Below, piece by piece: positions 1-9,553 of a DNA stretch of 64,000 nt. A program made the translations under genes and the position numbers. The notes beneath the pieces were generated by a model, which worked only from the letters and a program-made list of their open reading frames with translations, made no database searches and was not told the origin of the DNA. Origin of the DNA: JAOSJT01 sp035362335 (lineage in GTDB: Bacteria > Bacteroidota > Ignavibacteria > SZUA-365); the NCBI GenBank assembly GCA_035362335.1, contig DAOSDL010000020.1, positions 17,603 through 81,602 of the forward strand, written 5' to 3'. The stretch's first letter is position 1; every line of letters starts with the position of its first letter.

Positions 1-1026
1 AAAGACAAGCTCAAGGACATGGGCATTATCTTCTGCTCCTTCAGCGAGGCCGTACGCGAACATCCCGATCTCGTGCGCCGCTATCTCGGCTCGGTGGTGC
101 CCGCGGCGGACAACTTCTTCGCGGCGCTGAATTCGGCCGTGTTTTCCGACGGATCCTTCGTCTACATTCCCAAGGGCGTGCGTTGTCCGATGGAGCTCTC
201 CACGTATTTCCGCATCAACAGCAGCGAAACCGGTCAGTTCGAGCGCACGCTGATCGTGGCCGACGAGGGCGCCTACGTGAGTTACCTCGAGGGCTGCACC
301 GCGCCGATACGCGACGAAAACCAACTGCATGCCGCCGTGGTGGAACTGGTGGCGCTCGACAACGCGCAGATCAAATACAGCACCGTGCAAAACTGGTATC
401 CCGGCGACAAGGACGGCAAGGGCGGCATTTACAACTTCGTGACCAAGCGCGGCAAATGCGCAGGGGTGAATTCGAAAATCTCGTGGACACAGGTGGAAAC
501 CGGCTCGGCCATCACCTGGAAATATCCGAGCTGCATACTCTCGGGCGACAATTCCGTGGGCGAGTTCTACTCCGTGGCGGTCACCAACAACATGCAGCAG
601 GCCGACACCGGCACGAAGATGATTCACATCGGGAAAAACACCCGCAGCACCATCGTGTCCAAGGGCATCAGTGCCGGACGCAGCCAGAACACCTATCGCG
701 GCCTGGTGAAAATCTCGAAACAGGCCGACGGCGCGCGCAACTTTTCGCAGTGCGATTCCATGCTCATCGGCGATACCTGCGGCGCGCACACCTTTCCGTA
801 TATCGAAAATCACAACAGCAGCGCGCAGCTCGAGCACGAGGCCACCACGTCGAAAATCGGCGAGGATCAGATTTTTTACTGCAATCAGCGGGGCATCGCC
901 ACCGAGGATGCGGTGAACATGATCGTGAACGGCTTCTGCAAGGAAGTCTTCCGCGAATTGCCCATGGAATTCGCCGTCGAGGCGCAAAAACTGCTGGGCA
1001 TCAGTCTTGAAGGAAGTGTTGGATAA
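1..1026 (+). CDS. sufB: SufB, Fe-S cluster scaffold subunit (5' end cut off)
   Basis: Core subunit of the SufBCD scaffold, which assembles Fe-S clusters in the cytoplasm. The reading frame is open from base 1, so the gene starts outside the window; 341 residues of a family usually about 470-480 long are present. The conserved beta-helix core is clear, with GIIFCSFSEAVREHPDLV near the start and CGAHTFPYIE near the end. The Cys codon at 778-780 matches the conserved SufB cysteine (E. coli Cys405) needed for cluster assembly. It is followed after 26 bases by sufC, with an AGGAG ribosome site at 1042-1046. The family call is firm; the promoter and any regulator site lie upstream of the window. 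Confidence 0.97.
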   Translation, partial: KDKLKDMGIIFCSFSEAVREHPDLVRRYLGSVVPAADNFFAALNSAVFSDGSFVYIPKGVRCPMELSTYFRINSSETGQFERTLIVADEGAYVSYLEGCTAPIRDENQLHAAVVELVALDNAQIKYSTVQNWYPGDKDGKGGIYNFVTKRGKCAGVNSKISWTQVETGSAITWKYPSCILSGDNSVGEFYSVAVTNNMQQADTGTKMIHIGKNTRSTIVSKGISAGRSQNTYRGLVKISKQADGARNFSQCDSMLIGDTCGAHTFPYIENHNSSAQLEHEATTSKIGEDQIFYCNQRGIATEDAVNMIVNGFCKEVFRELPMEFAVEAQKLLGISLEGSVG

Positions 1027-1052
1027 TAAACGAGTAGATTCAGGAGTCGTTC

Positions 1053-1820
1053 ATGCTTGAAATTCGCAATCTTCATGCCTCGGTGGCGGGCAAACCCATT
1101 CTCAAGGGGTTGAACCTGTCCGTGCAACCGGGCGAAATACACGCCATCATGGGTCCCAACGGATCGGGGAAAAGCACACTCGCGGGCGTGCTCGCGGGCC
1201 GCGATCTCTACGAGGTGACCCAGGGCGAAATCATCTACAAAGGCCGCAACCTGCTCGAACTCTCGGCCGAGGAACGCGCCTGCGAGGGCGTATTCCTGGC
1301 CTTCCAGTATCCGGTGGAAATTCCCGGCGTGAGCAACACCTACTTCCTCAAGGCCGCGCTCAACGCGGTGCGGAAGTATCAGGGCCAGGCCGAACTCGAC
1401 GCGGTGGATTTTCTCGCGCTGATGAAGGAGAAAATGCAGCTCGTGGAAATGAATCCCGCGCTGCTCAATCGTCCAGTGAACGCGGGTTTTTCGGGCGGCG
1501 AGAAAAAGCGTAACGAGATTTTGCAGATGGCCGTGCTGAATCCGCTGCTCTCCATTCTCGATGAAACCGATTCCGGCCTCGATATCGACGCGCTGCGCAT
1601 CGTGGCCAACGGCGTCAACAAGCTGCACACACCCGACAACGCCGCGATAGTGGTGACGCACTATCAGCGTTTGCTCAACTACATCGTGCCCGATTTCGTG
1701 CACGTGCTGGTGGATGGCCGCATTGTGACCTCGGGCGACAAGGAACTCGCCTTTCACCTCGAGGAGCAGGGCTACGACTGGGTCAAGGACCACGCCGACA
1801 CCGCGGGGCAACCGGCATGA
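1053..1820 (+). CDS. sufC: SufC, Fe-S assembly ATPase
   Basis: ABC-type ATPase of the SufBCD complex; ATP binding and hydrolysis drive conformational change in SufB-SufD during cluster assembly. It is soluble and not a transporter. The 255 residues carry Walker A GPNGSGKST, the SufC form of the signature FSGGEKKRNEI, and Walker B followed by LDETDSGLDIDAL, which is diagnostic for SufC. The start is set by AGGAG about six bases upstream. The end overlaps sufD by the four bases ATGA, implying translational coupling. Confidence 0.98.
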   Translation: MLEIRNLHASVAGKPILKGLNLSVQPGEIHAIMGPNGSGKSTLAGVLAGRDLYEVTQGEIIYKGRNLLELSAEERACEGVFLAFQYPVEIPGVSNTYFLKAALNAVRKYQGQAELDAVDFLALMKEKMQLVEMNPALLNRPVNAGFSGGEKKRNEILQMAVLNPLLSILDETDSGLDIDALRIVANGVNKLHTPDNAAIVVTHYQRLLNYIVPDFVHVLVDGRIVTSGDKELAFHLEEQGYDWVKDHADTAGQPA

Positions 1821-3153
1821 ACGACAGCGCGGTGTTGAAACAGGAAGTGGCGCTGCGGCGCGTGACCGCGCTGTTCGCCGATTTCGAACGTACGCTCAAT
1901 GGCGCGGCGTCGTCGCCGGCGCATGCGCAGCGGCGCGATGCCATGGCGCGTCTGGCGGAAGTCGGTTTTCCCACCATGAAACACGAGGATTGGAAATACA
2001 CCAACCTCGGTCCGCTGCTCGACATGGATTTCCGTTTGCTGCCCGACGCTGCGCCCGCCACGGTGAGTGCCGCCACGCTCGATGCCGCATCGCGCGGCCT
2101 CGAACAGGCGCTGCGTCTGGTGCTGGTGAACGGCACGCTCGTGACAGCGCTGTCGGATCTCTCGCGCCTTCCGGACGGCGTGACCATCGAGCCCTTGGGC
2201 GATGTGCTGGCCGCGGCGGACGAAGCGACGCTCGCTTCATTCGATTGCGCCGAGCAGGCGGGTGCCGATGCCTTCACCGCGCTGAATGCGGCGCTGCTGC
2301 GTGACGGTGTGCGCATACGCATTGCCCGGAATGTTCGCGTGGACCTTCCACTGCATCTGCTTTTCATCGCCACAGCGGCGGCGGCGCAGGCCGTGCTCAC
2401 GCCGCGCGTACACATCGAGGCGGCCGAGGGATCGTCGGCCACAATCGTGGAGCAGTACATCGCCAGCGAGGCGGCGGAGTATTTCACCAATGCCGTATCG
2501 AGCATCGCTGTGGCGGCCAACGCCGAAATCGAGCATGTGATCGTACAGAACGAGGACCAGCGCGCCAGCCATATCGCATCGACGTATGCGCGTGTGGCGC
2601 GCGACGGACGCTATCGCAACCGCTATTTCGGTTTCGGTTCGGCGCTGCTGCGCAACAACGTGTTCGTGTCGCTGGAGGGCCAGGGTGGCGACGCCGTGCT
2701 CGACGGTGTGTACGTGCCGGTGGGCGCGCAGCACATGGACCATTTCAGTGTGATCGACCATCGCGAAGCGCATTGCACAAGCCATGAGCAGTACAAGGGC
2801 GTGCTGGCCGACAGCAGCCGGGCGGTGTTCAGCGGGCGCATTATCGTGCGGCCCGGCGCGCAGAAAACCGACGCGAAGCAGGCCAACAACAACCTGCTGC
2901 TGTCGAACGACGCGCTGGTGGACGCACGCCCGCAGCTCGAGATTTACGCCGACGATGTGAAATGCACACATGGTGCCACCATCGGGCGGTTGGACGAGGA
3001 TGCGATGTTCTATCTCCGCTCGCGCGGCATAGCCGCGGCGGATGCAGAACGCATTCTTTCGCAGGCCTTTGCCGGCGAAGTGGTCGGGCGTGTGCCGATC
3101 GAGGGACTGCGTGAGCGCCTCGACGACATGATTCACGCCCGTTTCGATGAACG

Positions 3154-3157
<4 letters not shown>
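1817..3157 (+). CDS. sufD: SufD, Fe-S cluster scaffold subunit
   Basis: Partner of SufB in the SufBC2D scaffold, thought to help with iron entry and cluster formation. The 446-residue length fits the family. An N-terminal helical part contains KHEDWKYTNL, typical of SufD, followed by the parallel beta-helix with DHFSVIDHREAHCTSHEQYK and the C-terminal stretch around CTHGATIG and FYLRSRGI. The start overlaps sufC (ATGA at 1817) and the end overlaps sufS (ATGA at 3154), so the three genes are probably translated together. SufB is the closest alternative, but the SufB signature residues are in the upstream gene. Confidence 0.96.
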
Positions 3158-4433
<1,276 letters not shown>

Positions 4434-4434
<1 letters not shown>

Positions 4435-4886
4435 TGGATGAAATCCGCGATCTCTACCAGGAGGTCATTCTCGATCACAACAAGCATCCGCACAATTTCC
4501 ACGCGATGGCGGATGCGGACACACGGCTGGAAGGATTCAATCCGCTGTGCGGCGATCATTACACCTTTTATGTGAAGCACGACGACGGCACCATTCGGGA
4601 AATCAGTTTCGAAGGCAGCGGCTGCGCCATTTCCAAGGCATCGGCGTCCATCATGACCGCATTGCTCGAAGGCAAGACGCGCGAGGAGGCCGACAGGATT
4701 TTCGATCTCTTCATTGGCATTGTCACAGGCAAGCTCGACCCGATGGAGCATCTCGGCGCGCTGGGCAAGCTGGCGGCCTTTGCGGGTGTGGCCGAATTTC
4801 CCATGCGCGTGAAATGCGCCACGCTGCCCTGGCATACACTGCATGGCGCCCTGCACGGCGCCGAAGAGAAAGTGAGCACCGAATGA
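4434..4886 (+). CDS. sufU: SufU, zinc-dependent sulfurtransferase
   Basis: IscU-like protein of the SufU branch. It accepts sulfur from SufS by Zn/thiol exchange and delivers it to SufBCD, replacing SufE. The 150 residues show the zinc ligands Cys39, Asp41, Cys64 and Cys128 in FNPLCGDHYTF, GSGCAISKAS and RVKCATLPW. The start is the ATG at 4434, overlapping the sufS stop by one base (TGATG); an open frame extends upstream, but its sequence is not SufU-like. The end overlaps sufT by ATGA. No sufE is seen nearby, which fits a SufU-type pathway. Confidence 0.95.
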
Positions 4887-5221
4887 GTGAAGCCCCGCTG
4901 TTGAACGACGAGCAGTTGCGCGTGCTGGACGAGGATGTGGTGCGCGTGATCAAAACCTGTTACGATCCCGAGATCCCCGTCAACATTTACGAACTCGGGC
5001 TCATTTACCAGATACGCGTCAATGCGCGCGGCGAGGTGAAAGTGAACATGACGCTGACCTCGCCGAATTGCCCGGCGGCGCAATCGCTGCCGGCCGAAGT
5101 GAAACAGAAGGTGGCCGAAATCAACGAGGTCACCGATGTCACTGTGGAAATCGTGTGGGATCCGCCCTGGAGTCCCTCACGCATGTCCGAAGCGGCGCGT
5201 CTCGAACTCGGCTTTTTCTGA
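4883..5221 (+). CDS. sufT: SufT-like MIP18/DUF59 Fe-S assembly factor
   Basis: Small DUF59 (MIP18 family) protein linked to maturation of Fe-S proteins, often the last gene of SUF operons. The 112 residues contain DPEIPVNIYELGLIY, the MTLTSPNCPAA loop with the conserved cysteine, and the C-terminal WDPPWSPSRMSEAARLELGF typical of SufT/PaaD-type proteins. The ATGA overlap with sufU fixes the start. The exact role (cluster carrier or assembly helper) is known only in general terms for the family. Confidence 0.93.
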   Translation: MSEAPLLNDEQLRVLDEDVVRVIKTCYDPEIPVNIYELGLIYQIRVNARGEVKVNMTLTSPNCPAAQSLPAEVKQKVAEINEVTDVTVEIVWDPPWSPSRMSEAARLELGFF

Positions 5222-5281
5222 GCCGCGTCGTTTCCCGTTGTTTCAACCATCAGCATTAGTCCGAAAGGAGTTTCGATAGAA

Positions 5282-5815
5282 ATGTACCAGAATCTTTCCG
5301 TTTCGCGTGGTCCGATGTACGATCCCGCCTCGGTGCAGCCCATGCGCGATGAACTCACCGCCGTGGGCTTCGAGGAATTGCTCACGCCCGAAGAGGTGGA
5401 CCGCGCCGTGCGCGAGACCACGGGAACGCTGTTCGTTGTGGTAAACAGCGTCTGCGGTTGCGCGGCGGGCAGTGCGCGTCCCGCGGCAACGGCGGCCCTG
5501 CAGCATACAGTCATACCCGACCGTTTCGTCACGGTGTTTGCCGGTCAGGAGCGCGACGCGGTGGACAGCATGCGCGGGTATTTCGCCGGCATGCCGCCTT
5601 CGTCGCCGAGCATGGCCATATTGCGCAATGGTGCGCTCGAATACATGTTGCCTCGGCACGAGATCGAGGGCCGCGAGGCCGAGGACATTGCCACCGAGCT
5701 GCGCGAGGTGTTCGACCGCCTGTGCTCGCGTCCCGGTCCGTCCATTCCGGCCGAGGAATACGCGCGGCTGGAGCACGAGCACATTTGTGGCTCAAAAATT
5801 CCTCGCATCAACTGA
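5282..5815 (+). CDS. Bacilliredoxin-like protein (BrxA/BrxB, YphP/YqiW family)
   Basis: Member of the BrxA/BrxB family, thioredoxin-fold proteins that in Bacillus remove bacillithiol from S-thiolated proteins. The family CGC motif is in NSVCGCAAGSARPA, and VFAGQERDAVDSMRGYF and PSSPSMAILRNG are typical. The 177 residues include a C-terminal tail of about 30 residues, with one more cysteine (HEHICGS), beyond the core fold. AAAGGAG at 5264-5270 precedes the start by about 11 bases. Sitting between the SUF genes and an Rrf2 regulator, it may protect SUF thiols from oxidation. Whether this organism makes bacillithiol cannot be seen here. Confidence 0.88.
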   Translation: MYQNLSVSRGPMYDPASVQPMRDELTAVGFEELLTPEEVDRAVRETTGTLFVVVNSVCGCAAGSARPAATAALQHTVIPDRFVTVFAGQERDAVDSMRGYFAGMPPSSPSMAILRNGALEYMLPRHEIEGREAEDIATELREVFDRLCSRPGPSIPAEEYARLEHEHICGSKIPRIN

Positions 5816-5824
5816 TCGAGTCGC

Positions 5825-6295
5825 ATGAAGTTCAGTTCGCAGGAAGAATACGGTCTTCGATGTCTCCTCCAACTCGCACGCAGCGGGGAGGGGACATCGA
5901 TGACCATTCCGGAGATCAGCGAAGCCGAGGGTTTGTCGCAGGCCTATGTCGCCAAGCTGCTCCGCATCCTGCGTCTGAGTGGCTTTGTGGACAGCGTGCG
6001 CGGCCAGGAGGGAGGGTACACGCTGGCCCGGTCGATGCACGACATCATGGTTCTCGATGTGCTCGCGGCGCTTGGCGGCCGTTTCTACAAACCGGGCTTC
6101 TGCGACAATTTCAGTGGTTCGGGTGAAACCTGCACGCACACATTTTCCTGTACCATTCGTCCGCTCTGGCATCGCGTGCAAACGGCGATCGATTCGGTGC
6201 TGGGCCGAACCACATTGGCCGATATCGCGCTGGGCGACGCCGAGCCGGCGCCGCGGCAACTCATCGCCCGCGAGACTCTGACGCGGGACGCCTGA
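5825..6295 (+). CDS. Rrf2-family transcriptional regulator
   Basis: Winged-helix DNA-binding protein of the Rrf2/IscR family, 156 residues. The N-terminal KFSSQEEYGLRCLLQLA, the wing motif VRGQEGGYTLAR and the dimer helix are typical. Three cysteines, Cys93, Cys103 and Cys109, could bind a cluster; their spacing C-x9-C-x5-C differs from the C-x5-C-x5-C of IscR. It lies ten bases after the bacilliredoxin-like gene at the end of the SUF operon, so it most likely senses Fe-S status and controls that operon. Its operator would be upstream of sufB, outside the window. Confidence 0.92.
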   Translation: MKFSSQEEYGLRCLLQLARSGEGTSMTIPEISEAEGLSQAYVAKLLRILRLSGFVDSVRGQEGGYTLARSMHDIMVLDVLAALGGRFYKPGFCDNFSGSGETCTHTFSCTIRPLWHRVQTAIDSVLGRTTLADIALGDAEPAPRQLIARETLTRDA

Positions 6296-6372
6296 TCCCC
6301 GTAACGTTTTTCCCTGTTCCCGCGTCCATTTCCATTGCAGTGCCGTGATGGCGCCCTCGATGTGCATGGTTT

Positions 6373-7458
6373 ATGGACGTGCAAACTCCTATATTGTCGC
6401 GATCGAGTGAAACGAAGCACGATATGGCGCAACGCTTTCCATTGACGGAACAGGAATTGACCATGCTTCGCGCATTTTTGCGCGAGGAGGGACGCGTCGA
6501 CCGTTTGGAGCCGTTGATTGATCTCTGTGTCAAACGCACGCAGCGCATCATTTCCTGGTTGCGCCGCCGGCAACGTACGGGCTTGCACACCATCGGCTTG
6601 AGCATCGAGGACATCGCCTTCGACGTGGCGGCGAATCTCTTCGTCGCCCAGTACAACTCCCCGCATCCGCCCCTGTTCGAGCATTTGCAACGCTTCGCCG
6701 ATACCGACGAGCGCTTGATGGCGGAGTTCGAGACGCTGCTCGCATCGAATGTGTTTCAATCCCTGACCCGGCTGTACGCCGAGGGCAATCGCACGCGCTA
6801 TTTGATGTTGCGCCGCATTCGCGAGTACGCGCGCAGTCGCGAGGACATCGAAACTCTGGACACCCTGGCGGGCCGCTTGTACCATCCGGCCGGTGAGGAG
6901 AACGCGCTGTTGGGTTTGCCCGCCATGCCCGAGGAGGAGCTGCGCGTGTTGCTGCACGCATCGGGGGCCGCCACGCGTGGAACGGTGCGCACACTGTTCG
7001 ACATGGCCGTGGAACTGCTCTTCACGCAGAGGCAATTCCGCAGGGTCTTGCCCGAATTCGTGCTTCTGCAGGTGGCGACGGAACTGTGGGAGCTGCACTA
7101 TCTGGTGGACCGCGAGGACGATGGCGAGGAGCAGCGCGAGCGCATCGAACTGGCGCATCGGCTGATTGTGCAGGCCGTGGATATACTGCACGAGCGCTTC
7201 GAGCGCCAGGCCAACCGCAACGAGCGACTCGGCGCCGCGGAGATTGAGGCCTTCGAACAAGCGGCACTGTCGTATTACCTCTCCATGCTCGATGGCCAGC
7301 GCCTGTCGCATTTCACCGCGCTGCGCAACGCCATGCCGGGTCTCACGCAGGAGCGTTATCGGGCCAGTTACCGGAATCAGCTCGAATTTTACATGCGCAA
7401 GGTGTTGGAAAAAACGCGCGAATTGGCTCTGGATCAGCGCACGGACATTAATTTTTAG
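6373..7458 (+). CDS. Helical protein of unknown function (possibly sigma-factor-like)
   Basis: I do not recognise this 361-residue protein. It appears all alpha-helical, rich in Arg, Glu and Leu, with no signal peptide or membrane segment, so it is probably cytoplasmic. Residues about 45-90 (around KRTQRIISWLRRRQ and LSIEDIAFDVAANLF) loosely resemble the helices of sigma factor region 2, and an Arg-rich helix follows (MLRRIREYARSRED). No clear region 4 helix-turn-helix is visible. The start is unsure: no good ribosome site precedes 6373, and Met18 at 6424 is an alternative. It lies upstream of the FG-GAP protein, the HxxxCxxC protein and the Lon-like/LamG protein in the same direction. The sigma-like reading is only a suggestion. 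Confidence 0.7.
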   Translation: MDVQTPILSRSSETKHDMAQRFPLTEQELTMLRAFLREEGRVDRLEPLIDLCVKRTQRIISWLRRRQRTGLHTIGLSIEDIAFDVAANLFVAQYNSPHPPLFEHLQRFADTDERLMAEFETLLASNVFQSLTRLYAEGNRTRYLMLRRIREYARSREDIETLDTLAGRLYHPAGEENALLGLPAMPEEELRVLLHASGAATRGTVRTLFDMAVELLFTQRQFRRVLPEFVLLQVATELWELHYLVDREDDGEEQRERIELAHRLIVQAVDILHERFERQANRNERLGAAEIEAFEQAALSYYLSMLDGQRLSHFTALRNAMPGLTQERYRASYRNQLEFYMRKVLEKTRELALDQRTDINF

Positions 7459-7470
7459 CATTCGGTGGAT

Positions 7471-7508
7471 ATTTTTCCGCAAACGCGGATTCTTGTGCTA
7501 ATACTGTA
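7471..7508 (+). promoter_or_regulatory. 38-bp near-repeat upstream of the FG-GAP gene, copy 1
   Basis: This segment matches 9516-9553 at 32 of 38 positions with no gaps. Shared blocks are ATTTTTC, GCAAACG, GATTCTTG and GCTAAT. It lies 13 bases after the upstream gene ends and 218 bases before the FG-GAP start, so it is not coding in either copy. With one base before it, it begins TATTTTTC, which resembles the TAnnTTTG -7 box of Bacteroidota, but no TTG lies at the right distance upstream. It is likely a promoter or operator shared by the two genes. Confidence 0.6.
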
Positions 7509-7514
7509 TGATAC

Positions 7515-7585
7515 GGCCCGCTCTCGCGACTGCCGCCAGCGCCGTACTTTTGCTGGAAATACACGCGGGACGAGAGTCACGGGCC
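7515..7585 (+). other. Leader RNA hairpin before the FG-GAP gene
   Basis: Bases 7515-7526 (GGCCCGCTCTCG) pair with CGAGAG at 7571-7576 and CGGGCC at 7580-7585, giving a 12-bp stem with a three-base bulge. A small inner stem pairs CCAGC at 7536-7540 with GCTGG at 7552-7556. It begins just after the 38-bp repeat, so it could form the 5' end of a leader of about 210 bases and affect RNA stability or translation. No known riboswitch class is recognised. Confidence 0.45.
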
Positions 7586-7726
7586 AGAACGCTGGTGAGG
7601 ACACAGGATAGGTCACACGTTGAGGTGGTTATGATAGAGCAGCGTATCCCACCGTCGCGCGGATCGCAGCATGTTCGCGTAATGGCTCCTCGGCAACGTT
7701 TACGGACGAAAGGAAAGGAGGTGGCC

Positions 7727-9388
7727 ATGCGTAGCGGTGTGTATCGCGTCGGTGTACTTATGCTCTTCGTCCTGTGTTGCGAGCGTGGAAACGCGCAGTG
7801 GTTGACGTCGAAAGCGTTGGATTACAATCCCCCATATCGCATGACGGTACTCTCGGCGATCGAGCCGAAGGACAAGCCGGGCTTCGGACAGTGGTCGGCG
7901 GTGGTCAAGGACATCAACGGTGACGGCGTCGACGAACTGGCGATCTCATCCTTGAACGACACGACATTCATCTTTCTTGGCGGGGATCCCACGGACAAGC
8001 AGCACGACCACGCGGTGGTGGGCGGCGCGGAGGGCATCGCGGCGGGGGATTTCAACGGTGACGGTCGGACGGACATCGCCACCTGCATGGGGATCAAGCG
8101 GGTGTCGGATTTCGAAGGGCGGGGCACGGTGCGGATTTATCTGCACCGAGGCGGGGCCACACCCTACGGTCCGGAGCCGGACCGGGTGATCGTGGGCGAT
8201 GTGGGAAATCAGACGGGCTGGTCACGCTCGTTCCTTCATTCGGGCGCGATCACGGCGGATGTGAACGGCGACGGGATCGCGGACCTTCTCTACACCTCGC
8301 GCGCACGCCGTGACCAGTGGACCGAGGGGCGTCTGAATCTGCTTCTGGGTGGTGCGGAAGTGACGACGCGCGAGCCGTACGCGTTCGTGTCGCATCCGCG
8401 CGGGAAGTACCCGAAATTCGGCGAGCAGTATCTGAGCGGTGATTTCGATGGAGACGGTTGCGACGATCTACTCATATACGGCAGCGATGTGAATGCCGCG
8501 GGGACGGTGCGGACATATGAATTGAATCTGTATTTCGGCAATCGCGCGGGAGAGTTCGACAAGCCGGACATTGTGATACGGGATGACAGCACCTGGGTAC
8601 CGGACGGGCAGTGTTCGGCGGTGGCGGACGTGAACGGCGACGGTTGCGCGGATCTGGTCGCCGGCACCACGGTGGAATGGGGCGCGGTGCATGTGTTTCT
8701 GAGTAGTCCGGGCATACGGGAGGACCGCCGCATCTGGGACAACGATTCGATACCGAACAAATACCCGTATGTCAACATCGCGATCAGATTCGTCGCCGCT
8801 CTGGGCGATGTCAATGGTGACGGAACAGATGACTTTTCACTGGCTTGGGGTATGACAGTGATTCAACAAGCGACGGTTTATCATGTGCATCCGAGCGGTT
8901 CCGATCACGACTGGCGAGAGGCGACTGGATTCATAGGATTGCGACCGGATATGGACGGCCTGTCGGAAGGCATATTCCCGGCAGGTGATATCAACGCCGA
9001 TGGCTACGACGACATGGTGATCATGGGGAGACCAACCTTGCTGGAACATGTGACGAATCGTCGTGCTTGGATACTCGGTGGCACGAAGCGTCTGGGCACC
9101 GGGGTGGAGGGCGTGGAGCTGCCGGAGAGCATGGAGTTGCGCGTGCATCCACAGCCCGTGCGTGGTGGTGGCGCGATGTTGGTGGAAGTTCCGGGTGTGG
9201 GCAGGGCACGCGCGGTGTTCACGCTGTACGACATGTTGGGGCGGGCGGTACACACGCGCACGCTGGACCTGCTGCCTGGTCCGGGCGCCCTGCCGTTGGA
9301 TGTGCCGCGTCTGCCGTCGGGTCCGTATTTGCTGCGCTGCACGCTGCCCGGTCGCGCTCCGCTCTCGACCATGTTGCTGCTGGAGTGA
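7727..9388 (+). CDS. T9SS-secreted FG-GAP repeat (beta-propeller) protein
   Basis: Exported 553-residue protein. The start at 7727 is chosen because AAAGGAGGTG at 7714-7723 is a near-perfect ribosome site and the product then begins with a signal peptide (cut probably after residue 24, in GNAQ). The frame is open further upstream, but that part is not signal-like. Seven FG-GAP/VCBS repeats with the calcium-binding pattern DxNGDGxxD follow (first near residue 62, for example DINGDGVDEL and DFNGDGRTDI), suggesting a seven-bladed propeller. The last 80 or so residues, with HPQPVRGG, FTLYDMLGRAV and GPYLLRC, form a type A T9SS sorting domain. The ligand is unknown. Copy 1 of the 38-bp repeat lies upstream. 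Confidence 0.9.
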   Translation: MRSGVYRVGVLMLFVLCCERGNAQWLTSKALDYNPPYRMTVLSAIEPKDKPGFGQWSAVVKDINGDGVDELAISSLNDTTFIFLGGDPTDKQHDHAVVGGAEGIAAGDFNGDGRTDIATCMGIKRVSDFEGRGTVRIYLHRGGATPYGPEPDRVIVGDVGNQTGWSRSFLHSGAITADVNGDGIADLLYTSRARRDQWTEGRLNLLLGGAEVTTREPYAFVSHPRGKYPKFGEQYLSGDFDGDGCDDLLIYGSDVNAAGTVRTYELNLYFGNRAGEFDKPDIVIRDDSTWVPDGQCSAVADVNGDGCADLVAGTTVEWGAVHVFLSSPGIREDRRIWDNDSIPNKYPYVNIAIRFVAALGDVNGDGTDDFSLAWGMTVIQQATVYHVHPSGSDHDWREATGFIGLRPDMDGLSEGIFPAGDINADGYDDMVIMGRPTLLEHVTNRRAWILGGTKRLGTGVEGVELPESMELRVHPQPVRGGGAMLVEVPGVGRARAVFTLYDMLGRAVHTRTLDLLPGPGALPLDVPRLPSGPYLLRCTLPGRAPLSTMLLLE

Positions 9389-9394
9389 GGAGAG

Positions 9395-9420
9395 GGCGTA
9401 TCCGCAGCGGGACGTACGCC
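9395..9420 (+). terminator. Weak hairpin after the FG-GAP gene
   Basis: GGCGTA at 9395-9400 pairs with TACGCC at 9415-9420, six bases after the stop codon. There is no run of T after it, so termination is uncertain. Confidence 0.3.
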
Positions 9421-9515
9421 TGAGCGGCCGAACACCATGGAGAGTGGAAGAGCGAAAACGCGGAATACAGTCCGGAATCGAGGGCGGTAAAAATTTATTT
9501 TCGTTTTGGCCCGAA

Positions 9516-9553
9516 ATTTTTCAGCAAACGGCGATTCTTGCGCTAATCCTATA
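9516..9553 (+). promoter_or_regulatory. 38-bp near-repeat upstream of the HxxxCxxC gene, copy 2
   Basis: Second copy of the element at 7471-7508, 32 of 38 bases identical. It lies in the 323-base gap between the FG-GAP gene and the small HxxxCxxC gene, about 160 bases before the latter's start. The rest of that gap (9421-9515 and 9554-9711) shows only a short palindrome GCACGTGC at 9558-9565. Conservation between two noncoding sites in the same module argues for shared regulation. Confidence 0.6.

Noticed and set aside
6380..6410. A third copy of the 38-bp element before the helical protein gene
   Set aside because: Only GCAAAC and scattered bases match (about half of the positions), and it overlaps the likely coding start, so it is not counted.
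7490..7512. A standard sigma-70 promoter (TTCTTG and TATGAT) in the 38-bp element
   Set aside because: The spacing of 11 bases is too short for -35 and -10 boxes.
7586..7726. A known riboswitch in the FG-GAP leader
   Set aside because: No conserved riboswitch sequence was recognised; only a simple hairpin is visible upstream.
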